NCBI GenBank assembly: GCA_031844405.1
Contig: JAUZVC010000002.1
Location: 310,001-374,000, forward strand
Length of the DNA stretch: 64,000 nucleotides
Source: Knoellia sp031844405
GTDB taxonomy: Bacteria; Actinomycetota; Actinomycetes; Actinomycetales; Dermatophilaceae
Reading direction: 5' to 3'
The first letter of the stretch is position 1. Every line of letters begins with the position of its first letter. A model generated the notes under the pieces. That model was not told the origin of the DNA and searched no databases. It saw only the letters and a list, made by a program, of their open reading frames with translations. The position numbers and the translations under genes were made by a program. Shown piece by piece: positions 28,271-36,944 of the stretch.

Positions 28271-30223
28271 GTGAACTCATTCGCACTGCTCGCCGCGGAA
28301 GGTGAGGTGGCCGCGGCCACCGGCCTCACGGCATACGCGTGGCTCCTCGTCCTGCTCCCGCTCGCGGGTGCCGGGATCCTCCTGCTGGGAGGCAGGGCCA
28401 CGAACGCCTGGGGCCACCTGCTCGCGACCGCCCTCTCGTGGGGCAGCTTCGTGATCGGCTTCGCGATCTTCCTCGCGATGGCCGGCCGCGGCGCCGAGGA
28501 GCGCGCCGCCCACGTCGGTGGCTGGAACTTCATCCCGGCGGGGCAGTTCCAGCTCGAGACGGGGCTGCTCGTCGACCAGCTGTCGATCGCCTTCGTCCTG
28601 CTCATCACGTTCGTCGGGTCGCTCATCCACGTCTACTCCATCGGCTACATGGAGCACGACCCCGACCGCCGCAAGTTCTTCGCCTACCTCAACCTCTTCG
28701 TCGCGTCGATGCTGCTGCTCGTGCTCGCCGACTCCTACCTCCTGCTCTTCGTGGGCTGGGAGGGCGTGGGTCTCGCGTCCTACCTGCTCATCGGGTTCTG
28801 GAACCACAACCCGGCCTACGCGACCGCGGCCAACAAGGCGTTCTTCGTCAACCGCGTCGGCGACGTCGGCATGTCCATCGCGATCATGTTCATGTTCTTC
28901 ACGTTCGGCGCGGTCGACTTCGAGACCGTCCACGCGGGCGCGGCCGAGGCCGGCTCGACGGCGATGACGGTCCTCGGGCTGCTCCTGCTCGTCGGCGCGT
29001 GCGCGAAGTCTGCGCAGTTCCCGCTGCAGTCCTGGCTCGGCGACGCCATGGCCGGCCCGACCCCGGTGTCGGCGCTCATCCACGCGGCGACGATGGTCAC
29101 CGCCGGCGTCTACCTCGTCGTCCGCTCCCACGCGATCTTCGACGCCGCCCCCAACGCCCAGCTCGCCGTCGCGATCGTCGGTGCGATCACCCTCCTCTAC
29201 GGAGCGATCGTCGGCTGCGCGAAGGACGACATCAAGAAGGCGCTCGCCGCGTCGACGATGAGCCAGATCGGCTACATGATGCTCGCCGCGGGTCTCGGGC
29301 CGGTCGGCTACGCGTTCGCGATCTTCCACCTCATCACCCACGGCTTCTTCAAGGCCGGGATGTTCCTCGGCGCCGGCTCGGTCATGCACGGCATGAAGGA
29401 CCGGGTCGACATGCGCGGGTTCGGTGGGCTGTCGGGCTTCATGAAGATCACCTGGGTGACCTTCGGCCTCGGCTGGCTCGCGATCCTCGGAGTTCCGCCG
29501 TTCTCCGGCTTCTGGTCCAAGGACAAGGTCATCGAGGCCGCGTTCATCGGCGAGGGCTGGCGTCCGTGGGTCTTCGGCGGCGTGGCGATGATCGGCGCCG
29601 GCATCACGGCGTTCTACATGTCGCGACTGTTCTTCATGACCTTCCACGGTCGTCGCCGCTGGGTCGACGAGCACGAGGACGCCGAGCGCGGCGTGCACCC
29701 GCACGAGTCGCCGCTGACGATGACCGTGCCGATGATCGTCCTCGCGGTCGGGTCGGGCCTCCTCGGTCTCGTCCTCTCGTGGGGCGGCATGTTCACCCAC
29801 TGGCTCGAGCCGGTCGTCGGCGAGCACGGTGAGGAGCACCCGGTCCTCGCGGTGCCGGTCATCATGGCGCTCACCCTCCTGCTCGTCGCCGCCGGTGCGG
29901 CCTACGCGTGGATGCTCTACTGGCGCGACGACGTCGCCGAGGTGGCGCCGCGTGGCTCGCTGCTCACCCGGGCGGCCCGTGCCGACCTCTACCAGGACGC
30001 CATCAACGAGGGCCTCTTCATGCGGCCCGGCACGCACCTCACCCGGGCGCTCGTCTTCACCGACGGCAAGGGTGTCGACGGGGTCGCCGGCTCGCTGGCG
30101 GCCGCGATCGGTGGCGCGTCCTCGCGACTGCGCCGCGTCCAGACGGGCTACGCCCGGTCCTATGCCCTGACGATGCTCACCGGCGTCGTCGCCGTCCTCG
30201 GAGCCCTGTGGGTGATGAACTGA
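28271..30223 (+). CDS. nuoL: NADH-quinone oxidoreductase subunit L
   Basis: A 650-residue antiporter-like subunit and the most distal pump of the membrane arm. Signatures are LFVGWEGVGLASYLLIGFW (about 152-170), GAQFPLQSWLGDAMAGPTPV-like KSAQFPLQSWLGDAMAGPTP, and the long amphipathic C-terminal helix region. About 16 helices. The start is GTG 28271. It overlaps nuoM (TGATG). Confidence 0.96.
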   Translation: MNSFALLAAEGEVAAATGLTAYAWLLVLLPLAGAGILLLGGRATNAWGHLLATALSWGSFVIGFAIFLAMAGRGAEERAAHVGGWNFIPAGQFQLETGLLVDQLSIAFVLLITFVGSLIHVYSIGYMEHDPDRRKFFAYLNLFVASMLLLVLADSYLLLFVGWEGVGLASYLLIGFWNHNPAYATAANKAFFVNRVGDVGMSIAIMFMFFTFGAVDFETVHAGAAEAGSTAMTVLGLLLLVGACAKSAQFPLQSWLGDAMAGPTPVSALIHAATMVTAGVYLVVRSHAIFDAAPNAQLAVAIVGAITLLYGAIVGCAKDDIKKALAASTMSQIGYMMLAAGLGPVGYAFAIFHLITHGFFKAGMFLGAGSVMHGMKDRVDMRGFGGLSGFMKITWVTFGLGWLAILGVPPFSGFWSKDKVIEAAFIGEGWRPWVFGGVAMIGAGITAFYMSRLFFMTFHGRRRWVDEHEDAERGVHPHESPLTMTVPMIVLAVGSGLLGLVLSWGGMFTHWLEPVVGEHGEEHPVLAVPVIMALTLLLVAAGAAYAWMLYWRDDVAEVAPRGSLLTRAARADLYQDAINEGLFMRPGTHLTRALVFTDGKGVDGVAGSLAAAIGGASSRLRRVQTGYARSYALTMLTGVVAVLGALWVMN

Positions 30224-31764
30224 TGTCCTTCCCCATCCTCACCCTCATGATGGTCGTGCCGCTCGTCGGCGCGGCGGTGGTGTGGCTGCTGCCCTCCGGC
30301 TCGACGCGGCTGGCGCGTCCGGTCGCCCTGGCGACCTCGCTCGTCACGCTGGCTCTGGCGCTGCTCGCCTGGGCCCGGTTCGACACCGGCGGCTCGGCCG
30401 AGCGCTACCAGCTCACCGAGACCCACTCGTGGATCCCGCAGTTCGGCGTCTCCTACGCCCTCGGTGTCGACGGCATCGCCCTGTCGCTCATCGTCATGGC
30501 GGCGATCCTCACGCCGGTGTGCCTCCTCGCCGCGTGGAACGACCTCGGGGTCGACGCGGAGCCGAAGCGTGAGAAGACCTACTTCGCGCTCATGCTCGTG
30601 CTGCTCACCTTCATGGTGGGTGTCTTCGCGGCGCGCGACGTCTTCCTGTTCTACGTCTTCTTCGAGGCGATGCTCATCCCGGTGTACTTCCTCATCGGCA
30701 TGTTCGGCGGCCCCCGTCGCCAGTACGCCGCGGTGAAGTTCATCCTCTTCTCGCTCGTCGGCGGGCTCATCATGCTCGTCGCCGTCATCGCGCTCTACTT
30801 CTACGGGCCGGGTGGCGAGCAGGGCTTCCTCTACGAGTCGCTCGAGGGTGCGGTCGGCGGGTCCACCGCCGCGCAGCGCTGGATGTTCCTCGGCTTCTTC
30901 ATCGCCTTCGCGATCAAGGCGCCGATGTGGCCGGTCCACACCTGGCTGCCCGACGCCGCGTCGGAGGCCCGCCCCGCCACCGCCGTGCTCCTCGTCGGCG
31001 TCCTCGACAAGGTCGGCACCTTCGGGATGCTGCGCTTCTGCCTCGGGTTCTTCCCGGAGGCCTCGAAGTGGGCCACCCCGCTCGTCATCACGCTCGCGGT
31101 CATCTCGGTGATCTACGGCGCGCTGCTCGCCATCGGCTCGCGCGACATGATGCGGCTCATCGCCTTCACGTCGATCAGCCACTTCGGCTTCATCGTCATG
31201 GGCATCTTCGCCATGACCTCGACGGCCGGAGCCGGGTCGGCCCTCTACATGGTCAACCACGGGTTCGCGACGGCCGGGCTGTTCCTCATCGCCGGGTTCC
31301 TCGTCGCGCGCCACGGCTCGCAGCGGATCGCCGACTACGGCGGCTGGCAGCGCGTGACGCCGGTGCTCGCGGGGACGTTCCTCGTCGCGGGCCTGTCGTC
31401 GCTGGCCCTGCCCGGTCTCTCGTCCTACGTGTCCGAGTTCCTCGTGCTCACCGGGACGTTCCAGCGCTACCCGTGGGCCGCGGCCATCGGCACGATCGGC
31501 ATCGTCCTCGCGGCGCTCTACATCCTGCTCATGTACCAGCGCGTCTTCACCGGCCCGCGCCCGGTGTTCACCGCCGTGGCCGAGCCGCGTGACCTCGGGC
31601 TGCGCGAGAAGCTCGTCGTGGCGCCGATCCTCGCGTCCTTCCTGCTGCTCGGCTTCTTCCCGAAGCCCGTGCTCGACCTCGTCAACCCCGCGGTCGGCAA
31701 GACGCTCGAACTCGTCGGCGTCACCGACCCCGCGCCGACCAACGCCTCCGGGAGTGCCCAGTGA
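30223..31764 (+). CDS. nuoM: NADH-quinone oxidoreductase subunit M
   Basis: A 513-residue antiporter-like subunit. Signatures: FFEAMLIPVYFLIGMFGG, KAPMWPVHTWLPDAASEARP and LIAFTSISHFGFIVMGIF. These give the conserved Glu and Lys of the proton channel. 14 helices predicted. Joined to nuoL and nuoN by overlaps. Confidence 0.96.
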   Translation: MSFPILTLMMVVPLVGAAVVWLLPSGSTRLARPVALATSLVTLALALLAWARFDTGGSAERYQLTETHSWIPQFGVSYALGVDGIALSLIVMAAILTPVCLLAAWNDLGVDAEPKREKTYFALMLVLLTFMVGVFAARDVFLFYVFFEAMLIPVYFLIGMFGGPRRQYAAVKFILFSLVGGLIMLVAVIALYFYGPGGEQGFLYESLEGAVGGSTAAQRWMFLGFFIAFAIKAPMWPVHTWLPDAASEARPATAVLLVGVLDKVGTFGMLRFCLGFFPEASKWATPLVITLAVISVIYGALLAIGSRDMMRLIAFTSISHFGFIVMGIFAMTSTAGAGSALYMVNHGFATAGLFLIAGFLVARHGSQRIADYGGWQRVTPVLAGTFLVAGLSSLALPGLSSYVSEFLVLTGTFQRYPWAAAIGTIGIVLAALYILLMYQRVFTGPRPVFTAVAEPRDLGLREKLVVAPILASFLLLGFFPKPVLDLVNPAVGKTLELVGVTDPAPTNASGSAQ

Positions 31765-33341
31765 CCGCCGCCCTTCTGCCCACGGCCGTGCCGACGGCGT
31801 TCGAGGCCGTCAAGGTCGACTACGCCGCCGTCGCGCCGATGCTCATCGTCGTCGCGGCAGCCCTCGTCGGCGTGCTCGTCGAGGCCTTCGCGCCCCGGCT
31901 CCAGCGGCACACCATCCAGGTCGGCCTCACGCTCGCCGCGCTCGTCGCGGCGTTCGCGGTCCTCGTCCTCGTGTCGGTCGACAACCAGGGCATCACCGTC
32001 GGCGGCTCGATCGTCGTCGACGGCCCGGCGCTCTTCATGCAGGGCTCGCTCCTCATCTTCGCCGTCCTCGGCATCCTCACGATGTCGGAGCGCTTCGGTG
32101 GCCGCTCGGCCGACGCCTTCACGCCGATGGGTGCGGCGACGCCGGGCTCGCCGGCCGAGGCCGCGGCCGACCGCGCCGGTTATGCCACGTCGGAGGCCTT
32201 CCCGCTGACGATGTTCGCCGTCTTCGGCATGCTCATGTTCGTCGCCGCGGGCGACCTCATCACGATGTTCGTCGCGCTCGAGGTGCTCTCGCTGCCGCTC
32301 TACGTCCTCACCGGGCTCGCGCGCCGACGCCGCCTGCTCTCGCAGGAGGCCTCGCTCAAGTACTTCCTGCTCGGCGCGTTCTCGTCGGCGTTCTTCCTCT
32401 TCGGTGCCGCGCTCCTCTACGGGTATGCCGGCTCGTCCGACCTGTCGAAGATCGCCACCGCCATCACGACCGCCAACGCCGACCTCGAGGGGCTGCTGCT
32501 CCCCGGTGTCGTCCTCACCCTCGTCGGCCTGCTCTTCAAGATCGGCGCCGTGCCGTTCCACTCGTGGACGCCGGACGCCTACCAGGGTGCCCCGAGTCCG
32601 GTCACCGGCTTCATGGCCGCGGCCACCAAGCTCGCGGCATTCGGTGCGATCCTGCGCCTCGCCTACGTCGGCCTCGAGGCCTCGCGCCTCGAGTGGCGCC
32701 TCGGCGTCGCTGCCGTCGCCGTCCTCACGATGGTCGTCGGCGCCGTCCTCTCGGTGACCCAGACCGACATCAAGCGCCTGCTCGCCTACTCGTCGGTGGC
32801 CCACGCCGGGTTCATCCTCGTCGGCGTCCTCGCCTTCGACGTCACCGGCATCTCCGGCGTGATGTTCTACCTCGTCGCCTACGGCCTGGCCACGATCGCC
32901 GCCTTCGCCATCGTCGCGCTCGTGCGCTCCGGCGGCTCCGAGGCGACGCACCTGTCGCAGTGGGCCGGGCTCGGTCGCAAGCACCCGGTCATCGCCGGCA
33001 TCTTCGCGCTGCTCCTGCTCGCCTTCGCGGGCATCCCGCTGACGTCCGGCTTCACGGCGAAGTTCGCGGCGTTCGCGCCGGCGATCGCGCACGGCGGCCT
33101 CGCCGGCATCGTCATGGTCGTCGTCGGTGTCCTTGCCTCGGCGGTCACGGCGTTCGTCTACTTCCGGCTCATCGTGCTCATGTACTTCACCGAGCCGACC
33201 GGTGACGAGGTCGCGGCCCTCACGCCGTCGATCGCGTCGACGATCGCCATCACCGTGGGCGCCCTCGGCACCGTCATCCTCGGCGTCGTCCCGGGCCCGA
33301 TCCTCGACCTCGCCGGTCGGGTGTCGCAGTTCATCCAGTGA
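31761..33341 (+). CDS. nuoN: NADH-quinone oxidoreductase subunit N
   Basis: A 526-residue antiporter-like subunit, third of the pump trio. Signatures: LEVLSLPLYVLTGLARRR, LKYFLLGAFSSAFFLFG and FKIGAVPFHSWTPDAYQGAP. Length is typical for actinobacterial NuoN. Its stop overlaps the polyprenyl synthase start, linking complex I with quinone side-chain supply in a single transcript. Confidence 0.96.
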   Translation: MTAALLPTAVPTAFEAVKVDYAAVAPMLIVVAAALVGVLVEAFAPRLQRHTIQVGLTLAALVAAFAVLVLVSVDNQGITVGGSIVVDGPALFMQGSLLIFAVLGILTMSERFGGRSADAFTPMGAATPGSPAEAAADRAGYATSEAFPLTMFAVFGMLMFVAAGDLITMFVALEVLSLPLYVLTGLARRRRLLSQEASLKYFLLGAFSSAFFLFGAALLYGYAGSSDLSKIATAITTANADLEGLLLPGVVLTLVGLLFKIGAVPFHSWTPDAYQGAPSPVTGFMAAATKLAAFGAILRLAYVGLEASRLEWRLGVAAVAVLTMVVGAVLSVTQTDIKRLLAYSSVAHAGFILVGVLAFDVTGISGVMFYLVAYGLATIAAFAIVALVRSGGSEATHLSQWAGLGRKHPVIAGIFALLLLAFAGIPLTSGFTAKFAAFAPAIAHGGLAGIVMVVVGVLASAVTAFVYFRLIVLMYFTEPTGDEVAALTPSIASTIAITVGALGTVILGVVPGPILDLAGRVSQFIQ

Positions 33342-34324
33342 CGCTCGCACTGCCCGAGGTCTCGGCGGGGATGCAGGAGCGCGTCGCCGACGCGCTGGCC
33401 CGGGTCGAGGCGCTCATCGAGGAGCGGATCGACCACGAGGACCCGTTCATCGCCGAGGCCAACGTCCACCTGCTGCGCGCCGGGGGCAAGCGGTTCCGGC
33501 CGATGCTCACCATCGTCGCGGCCGAGCTCGGCGACGGCGTCAACGACGAGGTCGTGAGTGCGGCCGCGGCCGTCGAGCTGACCCACCTCGCCTCGCTCTA
33601 CCACGACGACGTCATGGACGAGGCTGACCTGCGCCGAGGCACCCCCACTGCCAACACGGCATACGGGAACTCCACGGCCATCCTCGTCGGTGACCTGCTC
33701 TTCGGGCATGCGTCGGCGCTCGTCGCCGACCTCGGGCCGGAGGCGGTGCGCATCCAGGCCGAGACCTTCATCCGGCTGTGCACCGGTCAGATCCGCGACG
33801 ACCGGCAGGCGCCCGAGGGCTCGGACGCGTCGGCGTGGTACCTGCGGGTGCTCCAGGACAAGACCGGCGTGCTCATCGCGACGGCCGCGCGCTACGGCGC
33901 GATGTTCTCGGGGTGCTCCGACGACGTCGTCGAGACGATGCGGGTCTACGGCGAGCGGCTCGGCATGGCGTTCCAGCTCGCCGACGACCTCATCGACATC
34001 GAGTCGAGCGAGGAGGAGCTCGGCAAGACGCCGGGCACCGACCTGCGCGAGGGCAAGCGGACCCTCGCCGTGCTCCACGCACTGGCCTCGACCTCGCCAG
34101 AGGACGCCCGGCTCCATGAGCTGCTGCGTTCGGACCTCTCCGGGGACGCCGAGCTCGCCGAGGCGCTGGGCCTGCTGCGCGTGCACCCGGCGCTGGAGCA
34201 GGCGCGGGCGGAGACGCGTGCGGTGGGGGAGCAGGCGCAGGCCGCACTTGCCGACCTGCCCGAGAGCGAGGCCAAGACGGCCCTGCTCGCCCTGGCCACG
34301 TCGGTCACCTCCCGCGTCTCCTGA
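33338..34324 (+). CDS. Trans-polyprenyl diphosphate synthase (quinone side chain)
   Basis: A 328-residue prenyl transferase that lengthens isoprenoid chains. Both Asp-rich motifs are present: LYHDDVMDEADLRRG (first, around residue 87) and LADDLIDIESSEE (second, around 212), with KRFRPML and TAAEL-like substrate segments near the start. Residues before the first Asp motif are small, which allows long products, so a heptaprenyl/octaprenyl synthase for menaquinone is the likely role. It overlaps nuoN by 4 nt and forms the end of the operon. A palindromic element follows 11 nt after the stop. Confidence 0.9.
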   Translation: MTLALPEVSAGMQERVADALARVEALIEERIDHEDPFIAEANVHLLRAGGKRFRPMLTIVAAELGDGVNDEVVSAAAAVELTHLASLYHDDVMDEADLRRGTPTANTAYGNSTAILVGDLLFGHASALVADLGPEAVRIQAETFIRLCTGQIRDDRQAPEGSDASAWYLRVLQDKTGVLIATAARYGAMFSGCSDDVVETMRVYGERLGMAFQLADDLIDIESSEEELGKTPGTDLREGKRTLAVLHALASTSPEDARLHELLRSDLSGDAELAEALGLLRVHPALEQARAETRAVGEQAQAALADLPESEAKTALLALATSVTSRVS

Positions 34325-34335
34325 CCCCACCCGCC

Positions 34336-34420
34336 CCGACTTTCCCGCCCGAAGTGGGTTCGGTGCACTTGGGGCGGGAACAGTTTCGATGTCCAGTGCA
34401 CGGTTGCCGCCCGTAGTCGG
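34336..34420. repeat. Palindromic element, family 2 copy A
   Basis: The element begins CCGACT (34336) and ends AGTCGG (34420), and has two GTGCAC blocks inside (34363-34368 and 34396-34401 as AGTGCAC). Its left half resembles, in reverse complement, the right half of copy B at 35453-35530, and its right half the left half of copy B. It sits just after the prenyl synthase stop and 92 bp before the next gene. The remaining 34421-34511 holds a GTATGCC motif and no clear promoter. Confidence 0.75.
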
Positions 34421-34511
34421 CTCATCCACAGCCCGTATGCCGTCCGCTCGCCATCCACAGGCCTGCGGACTCGAGCTCGCGTGACCGTCCTCGGGCCCGG
34501 ACGCTGGGACG

Positions 34512-35435
34512 ATGACTTCCCTCGCACCCGGCATCCTTGAGCTGGCCGCCTCGCAGCACGGCATGCTGACCACAGCCCAGGCATCGACCCTCGGCATGGG
34601 GCGGAGGGCACTTCTCGAGGCCGTTCGTGCCGGTGACCTCCTCCATCCCGGTCGCTCCCTGTATGCCGTGGCCCGGCTGGTCGAGCGCACGTCACCCGTC
34701 GCATGGCACCGAAGCCTTGCGGCGGGCGCGTTGCTCCTCTATGCCGACGCCGTTTTCACCGGCGTGACCGCGGTTCTGGCGCATGGCATCGACGTCTGGG
34801 GGTGCGACCTCACCCGACCGTCGATCCGCCGACCCATCCACCGCTCCACGGGGATGAGCTCCTTCCGCGTGCGCCAGGCTCGTGGCATCACGGTGCGCAC
34901 GCCATGGGGCCCTGCATCAACGGTCGCCGACAGCTTGGTGCAGCTTGCCGTCGACCACGGGGTCGAGCAGGGCGTCGTCAGCGGAGACCATGCCTTGCGG
35001 ACGGAGCTCGTCACCCAAGACGATCTCGAGCGCGCGATCGAGGGCTCCAGCCGAGCGCCCGGAGTGCACCGGGCCCGGTCCATGGCATCGTTCGTCTGCG
35101 GGAAGCACGAGTCCGTGGGGGAGTCGAGGTGTGCCTTGGAGCTGACGCTGGCCGGCATACGGGTCGTGCCGCAGGTGGAGGTCCGTGACAGCTTTGGCCG
35201 GCTGGTCGGCCGGGTGGACTTCCTCGTGGAGGGGACCATGGTGGTCGTCGAGTTCGACGGGAGGATGAAGTTCGCCTCGGGTGACCCGGCAGTGCTGTGG
35301 GCGGAGAAGAAGCGAGAGGACGCGCTGCGTGCCCTCGGCTATGTCGTCGTCCGCATCACGTGGGCGGACCTCCAGGTCCCGGGCCAGGTGGTGGCGAAGG
35401 TGCGTCGCGCCATGGCGTTGGCCGCCGCGGCCTGA
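34512..35435 (+). CDS. AbiEi-like N domain fused to PD-(D/E)XK-type (DUF559-like) nuclease domain
   Basis: A 307-residue protein. Residues about 5-60 look like the winged-helix of AbiEi-type antitoxin/regulator proteins (HGMLTTAQASTLGM...LLHPGRSLYAV). The C-terminal region from about 215 has the layout of a PD-(D/E)XK fold: VDFLVEGTMVVVEFDGRMKF, then WAEKKREDALRALGYVVVRI, with the likely active residues Asp, Glu and Lys in D-x-x-V...VEFDGRxKF. Proteins of this architecture are widespread in actinobacteria but have no described function. It lies between two copies of the family-2 palindromic element in opposite orientation. No partner toxin (AbiEii) is seen beside it. Confidence 0.75.
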   Translation: MTSLAPGILELAASQHGMLTTAQASTLGMGRRALLEAVRAGDLLHPGRSLYAVARLVERTSPVAWHRSLAAGALLLYADAVFTGVTAVLAHGIDVWGCDLTRPSIRRPIHRSTGMSSFRVRQARGITVRTPWGPASTVADSLVQLAVDHGVEQGVVSGDHALRTELVTQDDLERAIEGSSRAPGVHRARSMASFVCGKHESVGESRCALELTLAGIRVVPQVEVRDSFGRLVGRVDFLVEGTMVVVEFDGRMKFASGDPAVLWAEKKREDALRALGYVVVRITWADLQVPGQVVAKVRRAMALAAAA

Positions 35436-35452
35436 TCGGCGACGCCTCAGGC

Positions 35453-35530
35453 CCGACTTCGGGCGGCAAACGTGCACTGAGAGCGGCGACAGTTCTCGCC
35501 GCCAGTGCACGGAACTCACTTCAGGCGGGA
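35453..35530. repeat. Palindromic element, family 2 copy B
   Basis: Begins CCCGACTTCGGGCGG and ends CACTTCAGGCGGGA, with CGTGCACTG (35471-35479) pairing with CAGTGCACG (35503-35511) across an inner hairpin GCGGCGA/TCGCCGC. It is in inverted orientation relative to copy A. It spans the end of the MFS gene on the minus strand, whose stop (TCA at 35521-35523) and last residues lie inside it, and starts 18 bp after the AbiEi-like gene. Confidence 0.75.
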
Positions 35531-36873
35531 ATGTCCATGGTGGTGGGGCGGCGGCGGGGGATGGACAGGGCGAGGAGGACGCTGGCGAAGCAGAGCCCGG
35601 CGGCGAAGAGCCAGGCCGAGCTGTAGCTGCCCGACGACTCCCGCACCCAGCCGGCGATCGACGCACCGACCCCGGCGCCGACCATGTGTGACGCGAAGAC
35701 CCAGCCGAAGACGATGCCCGAGTCGGCGAGCCCGAAGTGCTGTCGGCACAGCGCGACCGTCGGCGGCACGGTCGCGACCCAGTCGAGGCCGTAGAAGACG
35801 ATGAAGATCCACAGCCCCGGCTCGACCCCGGGTGCGAGCACGGCGTCGATGGCGAGCAGTGAGAGGCCGCGCCCGCCGTAGTAGATCGCGAGCAACACCC
35901 GCGAGTCGACGCGGTCGGTGAGCCAGCCGGACGCGATCGTCCCCGCGATGTCGAAGATCCCGACGAGCGCGAGCAGCCCGGCCGCGGTCTGCGTGCCCAT
36001 GCCGTGGTCGTGCGCGGCCGGGATGAAGTGCGTCTGGATGAGCCCGTTCGTCGACCAGCCGCACACCCAGAAGGTCAGCACGAGCGCCCAGAAGGTCCAC
36101 GACCGGCTGACCCGCACGAGGACGGCGATGGCGTTGCGCGCCGGCGGCACGACGGGCCGCGCCGCGACGACTCGCGCCGCCTCGGCCGCCTCCTGCTCGG
36201 ACTCGGCCGTCGCACCGAAGGGCCGCAGCCCGCGGTCCGCCGGCCGGTCGGCCATGAGCAGGCCCATGAGGAGGGCGACGACGAGAGCCAGCCCGGCGAC
36301 GACGAGCGCCGCCGCCCGCCACCCGTGCTGCGTTGCCGCCCACGCGATCGCGGGCAGGAAGACGAGCTGGCCGGTGGCGTTGGCGGCGGAGAAGATGCCA
36401 GTGACGAGCCCGCGGTGCGAGACGAACCACCGGTTCGCGACGATCGCGCCGAAGACGAGGGCCATCGACCCGGTGCCGATGCCGATGACGAACCCCCACA
36501 GCACCCAGAGCTGCCACGGCGAGGACATGAGCGTCGTCGCCGCGCTCGCCAACCCCACGGCCACGAGCGAGATCGTCGCCATGCGGCGCACCCCGAACCG
36601 CTCCATGAGCGCCGCGGCGAACGGTGCGGTGAGCCCGTAGACGACGAGGTTGAGGCTCACCGCCCCCGAGGTCGTCGTGCGCGACCAGCCGAACTCCTGC
36701 TCCACCGGCTCGAGGAGCACGCCGGTCGACGAGCGGAACGCCGCGGCGGCGACGAGACCCGCGAGCGTGACGCCCGCGACGATCCAGGCACGGTGGATCG
36801 GACGGCGCGGCGGGTCACCGGCGAACGGTTCGGAGGCTGCACCCGAGGTGCCCACGGCGACGTCGTCGGTCAT
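35521..36873 (-). CDS. MFS transporter (oxalate/formate antiporter-like)
   Basis: A 450-residue transporter with 12 helices. The signatures RSSTGVLLEPVEQEFGWSRT and LNLVVYGLTAPFAAALMERFG are typical of the OFA/monocarboxylate branch, which moves small organic anions. A central loop (about 200-240) is acidic. ATG 36873 has ATCCTC, that is GAGGAT on the coding strand, at 36881-36886 and 7 nt away, giving a leaderless start; an upstream in-frame ATG at 36927 would add 18 residues unlike the family. It diverges from the GlxA-type regulator, which may control it. Its 3' end lies inside a palindromic element. Confidence 0.82.
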   Translation of the reverse strand: MTDDVAVGTSGAASEPFAGDPPRRPIHRAWIVAGVTLAGLVAAAAFRSSTGVLLEPVEQEFGWSRTTTSGAVSLNLVVYGLTAPFAAALMERFGVRRMATISLVAVGLASAATTLMSSPWQLWVLWGFVIGIGTGSMALVFGAIVANRWFVSHRGLVTGIFSAANATGQLVFLPAIAWAATQHGWRAAALVVAGLALVVALLMGLLMADRPADRGLRPFGATAESEQEAAEAARVVAARPVVPPARNAIAVLVRVSRSWTFWALVLTFWVCGWSTNGLIQTHFIPAAHDHGMGTQTAAGLLALVGIFDIAGTIASGWLTDRVDSRVLLAIYYGGRGLSLLAIDAVLAPGVEPGLWIFIVFYGLDWVATVPPTVALCRQHFGLADSGIVFGWVFASHMVGAGVGASIAGWVRESSGSYSSAWLFAAGLCFASVLLALSIPRRRPTTMDIPA

Positions 36874-36880
36874 GCCAGCG

Positions 36881-36886
36881 ATCCTC
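36881..36886 (-). promoter_or_regulatory. GAGGAT -10 element, leaderless MFS start
   Basis: On the minus strand GAGGAT stands 7 nt before the ATG at 36873. On the plus strand, AAGATT (36934-36939) stands 5 nt before the GlxA gene start at 36945, a weaker version of the same arrangement. The 71-bp gap is thus a shared divergent promoter region. Confidence 0.45.
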
Positions 36887-36944
36887 ACATCAACGCCGCA
36901 CCCGAGCCAGTGGCAGGAACGCCACATTGTGCAAAGATTCAGCC

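Noticed and set aside
34512..35435. AbiE toxin-antitoxin pair
   Set aside because: No AbiEii-type nucleotidyltransferase gene adjoins it, and the C-terminal part is nuclease-like, so a classical type IV pair is not supported.
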